Shown here piece by piece: positions 12,691 to 21,880 of a stretch of DNA of 64,000 nt. Each line of letters opens with the position of its first letter. Position 1 is the stretch's first letter. The notes under the pieces were generated by a model. The model made no database searches. It saw only the letters and a program-made list of their open reading frames with translations, and was not told where the DNA came from. Made by a program: the position numbers and the translations under genes. The DNA is taken from NCBI GenBank assembly GCA_024516035.1, contig CM044965.1, positions 892,683 through 956,682 of the forward strand, in the 5' to 3' direction. The stretch is from Bactericera cockerelli (taxonomy: Eukaryota > Arthropoda > Insecta > Hemiptera > Triozidae).

Positions 12691-14725
12691 TACCAGGTCA
12701 GTAAACTTTTATCCGGTCAGTAAGGGTTAATCCGGGTTTTCTCCGGATTGGTAAGTTATATCCGGATGAGGTTTTTCACTATAATGTCGGGGACGTCAAG
12801 GCGCATCTAAAACATGTATGGGTCAGTGAAATTTAGAAACTCAGATACCGGGTCAGTAAACTTTTATCCGGTCAGTAAGGGTTAATCCGGGTTAACTCCG
12901 GATTGGTAAGTTATATCCCAATGGGGTTTTCACTATAGGTTCGGGGACGTCAAGGCGCATCTAACATATATATGGGTCAGTGGAATTTACAAACCCAGAT
13001 ACCGGGTCAGTAAACTTTTATCCGGTCAGTAAGGGTTAATCCGGGTTAACTCCGGATTGGTAAGTTATATCCGGATGGGGTTTTCACTATAGTGTCAGGG
13101 ACGTCAAGGCGCATCTAAAACATGTATGGGTCAGTGGAATTTACAAACTCAGATACCGGGTCAGTAAACTTCTATCCGGTCAGTAAGGGTTAATCCGGGT
13201 TAACTCCAGATTGGTAAGTTATATCCGGATGAGGTTTTCACTGTAATGTCGGGGACGTCAATGCGCATCTAAAACATGTATGGGTCAGTGGAATTTACAA
13301 ACCCAGATACCGGGTCAGTAAACTTTTATCCGGTCAGTAAGGGTTAATCCGGGTTAACTCCGGATTGGTAAGTTATATCCGGATGGGGTTTTCACTATAA
13401 TGTCGGGGACGTCAAGGCGCATCTAAAACATGTATGGGTCAGTGGAATTTACAAACTCAGATACCGGGTCAGTAAACTTTTATCCGGTCAGTAAGGGTTA
13501 ATTCGGGTTAACTCCGGATTCGTAAGTTATATCCGGATGGGGTTTTCACTATAGTTCGGGGACGTCAAGGCGCATGCAACATATATATGGGTCAGTGGAA
13601 TTTACAAACCCAGATACCGGGTCAGTAAACTTTTATCCGGTCAGTAAGGGTTAATCCGGGTTAACTCCGGATTGGTAAGTTATATCCGGATGGGGTTTTC
13701 ACTATAGTGTCAGGGACGTCAAGGCGCATCTAAAACATGTATGGGTCAGTGGAATTTACAAACTCAGATACCGGGTCAGTAAACTTCTATCCGGTCAGTA
13801 AGGGTTAATCCGGGTTAACTCCGGATTGGTAAGTTATATCCGGATGAGGTTTTCACTTTAATGTCGGGGACGTCAATGCGCATCTAAAACATGTATGGTA
13901 CAGTGGAATTTACAAACCCAGATACCGGGTCAGTAAACTTTTATCCGGTCACTAAGGGTTAATCCGGGTTAACTCCGGATTGGTAAGTTATATCCGGATT
14001 TGGTTTTCACTGTAATGTCGGGGACGTCAAGGCGCATCTAAAACATGTATGGGTCAGTGAAAGTTAGAAACTCAGATACCGGGTCAGTAAACTTTTATCC
14101 GGTCAGTAAGGGTTAATCCAGGTTAACGCCGGATTGGTAAGTTATATCTGGATGGGGTTTTCACTTTAATGTCGGGGACGTCAAGGCGCATCTAAAACAT
14201 GTATGGGTCAGTGAAATTTAGAAATTCAGATACCGGGTCAGTAAACTTTTATCCGGTCAGTAAGGGTTAATCCGGGTTAACTTCGGATTGGTAAGTTTTA
14301 TCCCAATGGGGTTTTCACTATTGGTTCGGGAACGTCAAGGCGCATCTAAAACATGTATGGGTCAGTGAAATTTAGAAATTCAGATACCGGGTCAGTAAAC
14401 TTTTATCCGGTCAGTAAGGGTTAATCCGGGTTAACTCCGGATTGGTAAGTTATATCCCAATGGGGTTTTCACTATTGGTTCGGGAACGTCAAGGCGCATC
14501 TAAAACATGTATGGGTCAGTGGAATTTACAAACTCAGATACCGGGTCAGTAAACTTTTATCCGGTCAGTAAGGGTTAATCCGGGTTAACTCCGGATTGGT
14601 AAGTTATATCCGGATGGGATTTTCACTATAATGTCGGGGACGTCAAGGCGCATCTAAAACATGTATGGGTCAGTGGAATTTACAAACTCAGATACCGGGT
14701 CAGTAAACTTATGTCGGGTCAGTAA
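12690..14725 (-). repeat. Right arm: about 13 copies of the same 154-bp repeat, inverted
   Basis: This is the reverse complement of the left-arm unit, with the same period and the same two subtypes. The order of subtypes is not the mirror image of the left arm, so the arms have changed separately by unequal exchange or conversion. Confidence 0.95.
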
Positions 14726-14828
14726 ATTAGTGAGTCCCGCTGGTGAGGAAGTATCTGGCAAATGGAGGTGTTTTTTGTTAAAACTGACATAAGTTTGCTG
14801 AGTCATTACCTAGTCAGATTGTGTTTTT

Positions 14829-15050
14829 TTTTTTAACTTTGCTCTCAACTGCATGCTCATATCACGACGGGATTGTTACCCTCAATTCTCAGGAAACTCA
14901 GAGACCTGCTACCCACATTAACCTCACCCAGCCTGGGTTGTCCCGGAATGTCAGCATCACGAAGTTTTCACCTCCTTGGACGTTGATTAACTTTTGTGAT
15001 CCTACAAGAACCGCTGCATTCAACGCGCCATCGACGCTGGCTTCATGTTG
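14829..15050 (-). mobile_element. 5S-derived SINE (family D), complete
   Basis: On the minus strand it starts GCCAGCGTCGATGG and has the full head-body-tail. A direct repeat TTGTGTTTTT lies at each end (from 14819 and at 15051-15060), a likely target duplication. It sits just outside the foldback element. Confidence 0.8.
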
Positions 15051-15061
15051 TTGTGTTTTTT

Positions 15062-16309
15062 AAGCAATGGAATTATTGCATCATGAGATACAGACAACTC
15101 TTATACTTTCCTTTTTTTCAAGCAGCCCAACTTTGACAAAACATGAAATCCGAGGTACAATTAAGACGCCAAGATTTTACTAATCCAAGCACGTAGCTAC
15201 TAGTTTGTAAAAAGAAAATGGTAATACGGGGTATAGATTAATCTACAAACCTGACCCTCGAACTCGGCTAGTAATATGACTTTACACTACTTTACAAGAC
15301 TTCACTATTTTTTCTAAAAAATTTCAAGATTTCATTACACAAACTATAAACAGACTACATATTATTATTTATTTTTCAAAACATAACATTGAACCAAAAC
15401 CCTCCTATTAACCCTGTATGTTTTAAGAAGAAAAAAAAGAGCGATTTAAAATCATTGCATTTTTAATAAGTTCGAAAAATATCATAATATTTCTTCTGCT
15501 TGTAAATCCTTCTTCATTTCCGGGGTTGATTTCATATTTTTGTAAATTTTATTATCTAGATTTCTTTTAGTTTTTTTTTTTCTCTATAAATAAAGGGTGA
15601 ATATTTGAATAATATTAAGACTTGGGTGGCTAGATGCGCGATATTGTATCTACTTGGGGAATAAAAACAAAAAGTCCTTTATATTGAGTATTTCCCTATA
15701 TAAAAATGTAAATTATCGAATTTATTTTCCTCTTTTTCAAGTGGAATTTTGAATGAAGCCATTTGAGCTGATTTTATTTGTTTATGTTAGTTTTTATGAC
15801 TTATCAACGGCTCTTACGGCCTTTAAATATGTGATGAGTTTTAGCTAGGTACGTAATGTAGGTATGTTATATTTGTAGGTTATATGATCATGTACCATTA
15901 CCTGTTGTAGTGTGAGATAGACCTGTAAGATACTTGAATTTGGTAAGTAATTTTGTGAGCTAAAACATCATTTTTTATTAATAAATAATGGACATAAATT
16001 TAAAGACTTATTTTATTTCAAGTGAAAATAGTTTGTGTCTCTGTTGAAACTGTTCCTCAATGACGTCGTTTATAACTTGAAAAGCACAGAAAAGATAAAT
16101 ACTGAAAAGAGTCCTAGACCTAGCTGAGACTATTCTGTTGTTCATATTGCCCCTTCAAACTAAGCGCAACATACTCTGACTATGCATCATGGATCAAATC
16201 ATCCAATAAATCAAAATTACAATGACACCTAGGTGCTTATAAAAGGTTCACTCAAGAGTGGATTCGAATAAAAATTTTTGTCGACAACAGTAGTCTAATC
16301 ATGGAGGCA
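15062..16309. other. No gene seen
   Basis: Strongly AT-rich spacer. No repeats shared with the rest of the window were noticed. Confidence 0.5.
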
Positions 16310-16370
16310 GCGGACTTGTAACTGGAAGGTTTCAAGCATGACTAATTTTAGTAAGGTGAAATTAACAGTT
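16310..16370 (+). mobile_element. Degenerate family C head
   Basis: GCGGACTTGTAACTGGAAGG and GATTTTAGTAAG-like words recall family C but the boxes are broken. Confidence 0.3.
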
Positions 16371-16434
16371 CAACAACTTGTCCAATTATTTGAGAAAGTA
16401 TCACAAATGACATAATTATGAAACGAAAAGGAAA

Positions 16435-16578
16435 AGTTATCATATTTGTGTTAGTCACTTTCGTGATATTACAACCGCGCAAACTCGCTTTACTTAATCT
16501 ACGCTAAAGCTGGGACTTGAACCATCGACCTCCAGGTCACAAGTCCGCCGCATTATCGATCAAGCTACTGGGGTCAGT
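16435..16578 (-). mobile_element. SINE family C
   Basis: Minus-strand head GACCCCAGTAGCTTGATCG, box B GGTTCAAGTCCC and the TTGTAATATCACGAAAGTG body. Confidence 0.7.
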
Positions 16579-16678
16579 CAAATGACATAATTATATGTTT
16601 TTAAAGTAAAAATGTATTACTCTAAAATGGCCCACATGAAACCTAGTTGCTTGAGAAAAACAATAATTTATGTAAAGC

Positions 16679-16850
16679 TCTTAATCAAATGATTGTCTAT
16701 ACTCCGGCACTAGTGCTTAATAAAAAGCATTTAACATACAAGAAGATTATGAAGTTCTTAATCAAATGATTGTCTATACTCCGGCACTGGTGCTTAATAA
16801 AAAGCATTTAACATACAAAAAGATTATGAAGTTCTTAATCATATGATTGA
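16679..16850 (+). repeat. 77-bp tandem duplication
   Basis: CTTAATCAAATGATTGTCTA begins units at 16680 and 16757 and a partial third at 16834. The two full units differ at very few positions. Confidence 0.85.
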
Positions 16851-16940
16851 GAGTCTGACGGTCTGGTTTCGAGGACATAAAATCCAACACGTTCCGAACA
16901 ATACAGGGTGGATATAGTATTATTATTTTTTTTAAAAATT

Positions 16941-17068
16941 AGTGTTTCTCAGAATTTTTTTATTTTGTAGCCATGAAACATGACGCTTGTGGTCTGTGTT
17001 GTAGCCTGCCCATCGCGTAGTATGCCTCCCCTCTGATGGTGCTAAACCACTAAGCTATTCGTGCGTCC
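16941..17068 (-). mobile_element. SINE family B with internal deletion
   Basis: The 3' end and the head (GAATAGCTTAGTGGTTTAGC on the minus strand) are joined directly at the CATCAGAGG block, so the middle of the body is missing. Confidence 0.6.
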
Positions 17069-17141
17069 TTTGTGTAATTATGCGATATTTTTCATGAAGA
17101 AGCCATAGCCATCCATTGACCTGCGCTTTAAATGTATCTAT

Positions 17142-17327
17142 TGTCCCAGTAGCTCAATGGTCTAGATGTGATTCTGATAATCCAGAAATCGCGAATTCGA
17201 AACCCAGCCGAGAAATGACAATTAGTTATCTCGCCCATCAGAGGGGTGGCATACTACGGGATGGGCAAGCTACAACACAGACCACAAGCATCTACAGTAG
17301 CTCTTGTTTCATGACAACGAAATAAAA
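17142..17327 (+). mobile_element. Chimeric SINE: family A head, family B body
   Basis: It begins like family A (TGTCCCAGTAGCTCAATGG, box B GAATTCGAAACCC). From about 17230 it follows family B (CTCGCCCATCAGAGG, ACAGACCACAAGC, TCATGACAACGAAATAAAAA). Template switching or recombination between the families would explain it. Confidence 0.6.
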
Positions 17328-17354
17328 AAGGCTGTGAATCACTCATCTTGAATC

Positions 17355-17516
17355 ATCATCATAGGGTGACGTCATCGTGAACGATGGTAGCCAAGGCAGT
17401 GGAGGAATGACTCAGCAGTTCTACCACTGTCTTTACAAGGAGGCTAATAATTGACAAGGGCCCCCAGAACCAAGCCAAGGCTGGTCTACTCCCTGTTTAT
17501 ATAGTCCCCCAGACAA
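17355..17516 (+). repeat. Dispersed repeat G, copy 3
   Basis: The same 165-bp sequence, again on the plus strand and just after a SINE. Type unknown; no tRNA boxes or long inverted ends seen. Confidence 0.7.
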
Positions 17517-17941
17517 ACTTAAAAAGAAATATATTCAACTAATCCGCGTGGATCATCGTACACCCTGTATGCGTACACGGAACATGTTTCCAACATAAAC
17601 ATTCGCCCGGGCACATTGGAAAAAGCTCTAATAAAACGTCGATATGAATTATAATAAAGTGTCCCCTGAGCTGAATCAAGTGTTGGAACACAGGAACACC
17701 GACCCATGGGCTGTGGAACGAGTTGTGGCCCGCGCGGAAAACATGGGTTTATTCTGCTTAAACGTCACTTAGCAGAGGTCAGCTTACAAGTGGTCATGTG
17801 GTCACCTGTTTGTTGCTGGGGATCGCACAATCTCTCTCACTAACGTGATTTATTTGATGATGAATTAACCCATTGGGTGGTAAGGATTCTTCCATTTATC
17901 ATAAATTATAATTATATTATTTATTTTTCCAACATCGATAG

Positions 17942-18085
17942 CACGTTGAATAAACCAGTCCTCATTCAGTCACTGAAGTTAAGCAACGTCCAGTGAAGCT
18001 AGGACTTGCATGGGTGACAGTTCAAATTTGAACCTTAGTGATGCTGGCTCTTCCCGGCCCCACTCGGGCTGGGTGAGGTTGGAAT
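17942..18085 (+). mobile_element. 5S-derived SINE, form retaining the 5S box C region
   Basis: Besides the first half of 5S (GTTGAATAAACCAG, CACTGAAGTTAAGCAACGTC) it keeps GGACTTGCATGGGTGAC, the second half of 5S rRNA that the other copies lack. It then joins the shared body at GATGCTGGC. It runs directly into a GA-rich tract. Confidence 0.75.
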
Positions 18086-18420
18086 AGAGAGAAACACAGT
18101 TAGAGGTAAGAGGGAGAAAGAGAGAAAATAGAGTAACAGGAGAATAAAGAGAGAGAGAGAATGGAGAAAGAAGTAAGGAATATAAAGAAACAAAGGTAGA
18201 GAGGAAAATAAGAGTAAAGAGAGAGAGAGAAGAATAAGAAAATAGTAAAAAGGTAAGAAGAAGAAGGAGAGAAACAAGAGTATCAGTAAAAGGAAGAGAG
18301 AGAGAGACTGGAGAAAGAAGTAAGGAATATAAAGAAACACATGTAGAGGAGAAAAAAAAAGAGGAGAAATAAAGACAGAAAAGATCGAATATAAGAGAAA
18401 GATATAAGGACACAAAACAG
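18085..18420 (+). repeat. Purine-rich (GA) tract
   Basis: Over 330 bp of almost only A and G on the plus strand. Long Ser/Leu-rich ORFs on the minus strand are artefacts. Just after it (18424-18490) lies a family A-like SINE tail (GGCATAATGGGACTACC). Confidence 0.9.
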
Positions 18421-18672
18421 AGTTACAAAGTTAAACTGTTGGCATAATGGGACTACCTGTCTTGCGCTGACAGTCTAAATAAAGCACTACTTATACTTAT
18501 ACTTATACAAGAGAAGAAAAAGAAGGAGAGAGAAAAAAAGAAAGAGGAAGATAGGAGAAGAAAGTTTCCGAAAGAAGAGATATATGGAAATTTCTGATGA
18601 TTTTCTGATCTCGGAATTGAATTTCTTTATTTAAAATTTATTGAAAGCTTTTTTAACTCTTCTACTTCAATT

Positions 18673-18678
<6 letters not shown>

Positions 18679-18731
<53 letters not shown>

Positions 18732-18735
18732 TCTT
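18679..18735 (+). repeat. (CT)n microsatellite
   Basis: About 27 CT units, nearly pure. Confidence 0.95.
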
Positions 18736-19169
18736 TAGGTATATCTATCTCATGCACTTCACTCAATTCACTCCTATTATTGTCACAATCAGCTTATACT
18801 GGGTGTCTGCATGTATAAATATGAAGCACAGCCTTCATATTTCAGAGGTTTCTTTGTTGACATTTTTTTCAAAAATAAACTGTACTTTAAATACATTATA
18901 CGTCATATAAAGCTTTAAAAAAATGTTTTGGAAATACGTACCTAATGAGATATACATTTAGATCCATAAATCGATTTGAAAAAATCAATTACATAAATCG
19001 ATTTTTCTTCACCTCTTTTCTTAGGGAGTAGGAATAAATTTTGAAATCAGTCTCTGGCTTACTGCTTGTGTACAGTTCACTGTGGGTAGTGTTAATTTTA
19101 TTTTCCTTTGCCAGCTTTACCACCCTGTATATGCAGTACTGCTATCTTCACGAATCTTTTTGTCATGGA

Positions 19170-19606
19170 GATAATATTCCTCGCTTGAACTTAACTTTAT
19201 TTACTCAGGCTCATACGAGTCAAAATGTTCAGGGTGATTCAATAATATTCCTCGCTTGAACTCAACTTTATTTACTCAGGCTCATAAGAGTCAAAATGTT
19301 CAGGGTGACTCAATAATATTCCTCGCTCGAACTCAACTTTATTTACTCAGGCTCATACGAGTCAAAATGTTCAGGGTGACTCAATAATATTCCTCGCTCG
19401 AACTCAACTTTATTTACTCAGGCTCATACAAGTCAAAATGTTCAGGGTGACTCAATAATATTCCTCGCTTGAACTCAACTTTATTTAGTCAGGCTCATAC
19501 GAGTTAAAATGTTCAGGGTGACTCAATAATATTCCTCGCTTGAACTAAACTTTATTTACTCAGGCTCATACGAGTCAAAATGTTCAGGGTGACTCAATAA
19601 TATTCC
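19170..19606 (+). repeat. 71-bp satellite, six units
   Basis: The marker AATAATATTCCTCGC is at 19241, 19312, 19383, 19454 and 19525 and the start at 19170; the word at 19596 is cut by MITE H. Units are nearly identical. No coding frame is kept (71 is not a multiple of three). Confidence 0.9.
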
Positions 19607-19757
19607 GAATTATGAAACAGTATTAAATATCAAGGATTTGTCAATACAAGCCACTATCACTTAGTATCTGATATAAATAAGCTGTGATTGGTTGAAATTC
19701 CCACCAGAGGGCGTGTTAAGGATTAGTATAGGATTTGTTAATCTAATTCTGTTACTA
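19607..19757. mobile_element. MITE H inserted in the 71-bp satellite
   Basis: The left end GAATTATGAAACAGTATTAA abuts the last satellite unit in mid-word. The interior matches other copies; the right end is eroded (TAATTCTGTTACTA). Confidence 0.65.
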
Positions 19758-19760
19758 TTT

Positions 19761-19802
19761 TACTTCCGAGAAATTTCTAATATTAGAAATCGGAAGTATT
19801 GT
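19761..19802. repeat. 42-bp near-palindrome, copy 1
   Basis: The arms ACTTCCGAGAAATTTC and GAAATCGGAAGT lie around TAATATTA. The reverse complement recurs almost exactly at 26715-26756. Confidence 0.7.
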
Positions 19803-19839
19803 GTTCGTTTTTTTAAAAAAAATATTTTTTTGCTCCGAT

Positions 19840-20450
19840 TTCAATTTTTTTCATATTTCTGGACGTTTCATAACCTCCTGAGCAAATTTGGTTTTGTGTC
19901 CGTCTGTCGGTCTGTCGGTCTGTTAAAACGATTCCTTGTAACGCGCAAATCTCGGAAACTACTCGACCGATTTTGATGAAATTTTGCACACATCTAGGAG
20001 ACATTCTGTAGATGGTCTCATTTTAAATTTATTGAATTCGTACTAGCGGTTCTTGGTGAAAAAGACCATGCGCCTGACCACTAACTTTTTACTTAAACGC
20101 TTATATCTCGTGAACGGTACACCCGATTTTAATGAAATTTTGTATGGTTATGCATATTATTATTTTACATAGGCCTTTTATATTTATTTTTTAGTTAATT
20201 ATAATTTGACTCTGATATTTAAGAAAATCCGAAATTTTGGACAAAAAAGTCAAAAAATAAGAACCACGACTTGCCGATACAGAATTTTTTGTAAAATCTA
20301 GAATGTAGAAAAAACAATATTCTACCATATAAAACAAATCGGTTCAGTCGTTTTGGAGATACAAGTAAATTTGTATAAAATCTCAAAATTGGCACGTGTT
20401 TACAATGTGAAACAATCACGAGGAAGTATTGTGTCCAGAATTGGAAGTGT
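19840..20450 (+). repeat. Dispersed repeat with GACCGATTTTGATGAAATTTTG
   Basis: The words CTCGGAAACTACTCGACCGA and TTTTGATGAAATTTTGCACA, and a second set ATCTCGTGAACGGTACACCC, are typical of widespread invertebrate interspersed repeats. A related stretch is at 49415-49760 (TTTCTGGACGAATCATAGCC, ATATCTCAAGAACGGTAAGA). Class not determined. Confidence 0.45.
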
Positions 20451-20454
20451 TTTT

Positions 20455-20635
20455 CCATCCCTTTCTATTCCATCCCTCCTCTTTCTCATGTTTCTCTCGC
20501 TAAGTATCTCTTTCCTTCCCTCTCTTTCTCTCTCTCTATCTCTCTCTCTCTCTCTCTCTCTTCCTCTCTCTCTCTCTCTCTCTTCCTCTCTTTCTTCCTT
20601 TCTGTACTTTTCTCTTTCTACCCTCTTTGGTAATT
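20455..20635 (+). repeat. Pyrimidine-rich tract with (CT)n
   Basis: Long CT runs with T and C spacers; a second short (CT)n is at 20735-20765. Confidence 0.9.
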
Positions 20636-20732
20636 TATTTAAGATTTTCACCACTTAACAATTGAGCTAAAAGAACGGATGGCTTATACAGTTCCCTCCA
20701 CCTCTAAACCATCACCCTCTTGCCTATGTTCA

Positions 20733-20768
<36 letters not shown>

Positions 20769-20999
20769 GCCTATCCATCTTCTATCTTGCTAATATCAGA
20801 CCATTATCTCGGGAACCAGTTCCCCAGAATGCAATTCTGCAGGACTGTATGAGTGTACAGAAATATATCAGGACATGATTATTGCAGACAAGCCACGGAG
20901 GACTGTTAACCCTGCGAGGCAGAGTTCGCTTTCTAAATCCTGAATTATCGAGAGGTCACTATTATTTCTTCGATAAGTGTAACTTGTAAATTGTACGGA

Positions 21000-21300
21000 T
21001 TTTATTTGTGGTGAAGCACATTAGCACAAGGCCTCGTCACAATTTTTGTATGTAGCGCAGCATTACTAAGAGCCTCCTTTACTTTTCGAATTATTCTATT
21101 ACATTAATTTCTTTTTTACTCTGGCAATGCCGCCACTGGTCGGTACTCATACAAGTAACTACTCATTTTTCCTCACGAAGTATGAGTGGTCCCCGAACAT
21201 CCAAGTACAGAGCAGAAAAATTCCTGCCCCGCTGGGGATCGAACCCAGGTCACCGTGAGTGCAATGCCTACCGCGCTAACTCACTCGGCCACGGTGACTA
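21000..21300 (-). mobile_element. SINE family F, long form
   Basis: The minus-strand head GTCACCGTGGCCGAGTGAGT resembles a class II tRNA (Leu/Ser type), with box B GGGTTCGATCCCC. The body has CCACTCATACTTCGTGAGG and CAGTGGCGGCATTGCC. A longer tail (GAATAATTCG to TTCACCACAAATAAAAT) is shared with 51205-51483. Confidence 0.75.
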
Positions 21301-21686
21301 CCGATAAATAAGTTCGATAAGTGTTTCACAGCTATTTCTTTCGTAGCCCTGAAATATCAATTTCTGTAGTCGTTTGTAGTCTGTGTTGTAACTTACTCAT
21401 TCCGTAGTAATATGTCTAGCCTTTGATGGGCAAGAAATGACACAATACTTCCCATTTAAGTGCTGGGTTAACACAAGCGCACTGGAAGGTATCCCTTTTT
21501 TTATTTTTGGATTTAACTCAATTTCAACTCTATGGTCATTGGTCATATTACAACGGGACTGTTAGCCTCCATTCGCAGTACACTCACAAATCTGCTACCC
21601 ACATTAACCTCACCCAGCCTGGGTTGGGCTGGAATACCAGCATCACGAAGTATTCACCTCGCTGGACATTGTTTAACTTCGGTGAT

Positions 21687-21867
21687 TGAAATGAAAAATA
21701 GATGTGAACGTTTGTACATTATTTTATTAGGACTTGGGAAAAGTTTTAAAGTACAAGAATGATGTGTAGCTGAAGAGTGTCAGTTGGAGAATGGGATCGT
21801 TGGACCAGTCTGCTCAGAGGAAGACTGGCCGAAGTAACACTGGTTCAAATTCTCCAATATTATCACA
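21687..21867 (-). repeat. 3' LTR of the gypsy element
   Basis: This is the left-hand LTR, 181 bp and apparently identical to 25455-25635. Its AATAAA (tttatt on the plus strand, 21723-21728) would direct 3' end formation of the element transcript. The gag-pol stop codon lies only 13 nt upstream in sense orientation. Confidence 0.95.
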
Positions 21868-21880
21868 TTCACCCCAGCTT
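21868..21880 (-). promoter_or_regulatory. Polypurine tract before 3' LTR
   Basis: The sense strand reads AAGCTGGGGTGAA between the gag-pol stop and the 3' LTR. It is purine-rich and abuts the LTR, the expected place for plus-strand priming. It is short and interrupted by CT. Confidence 0.6.

Larger units (their letters stand above)
9354..14739. mobile_element. Giant foldback element with tandem-repeat arms
   Basis: The 5.4-kb structure has ends that are exact reverse complements for at least 50 bp: the left begins CGGGACTCACTAATTTACTG and the right ends GTGAGTCCCG. Next to each end come many copies of a 154-bp unit, in opposite orientation in the two arms. The loop is about 0.8 kb and mostly a later SINE insertion; only about 110 bp (12576-12690) may be original spacer. 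No transposase-like ORF is seen, so it is non-autonomous. No clear flanking duplication was found. The architecture matches Foldback-type elements; the superfamily is unknown. Confidence 0.75.

Noticed and set aside
9354..14739. CRISPR-like array
   Set aside because: The repeats are 154 bp, directly adjacent without unique spacers, and the DNA is animal.
17942..18085. Genuine 5S rRNA gene
   Set aside because: Only partial, diverged, and continues into a SINE body.
17979..18415. 144- and 126-aa Ser/Leu-rich frames as secreted proteins
   Set aside because: They are translations of a GA-rich tract, open in two frames at once, and overlap a 5S-SINE.
21532..21762. 76-aa frame (and similar ones at 38640-38870, 14821-15063) as conserved small proteins
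   Set aside because: Similar peptides such as PTLTSPS arise because all are 5S-SINE copies read in the same frame.
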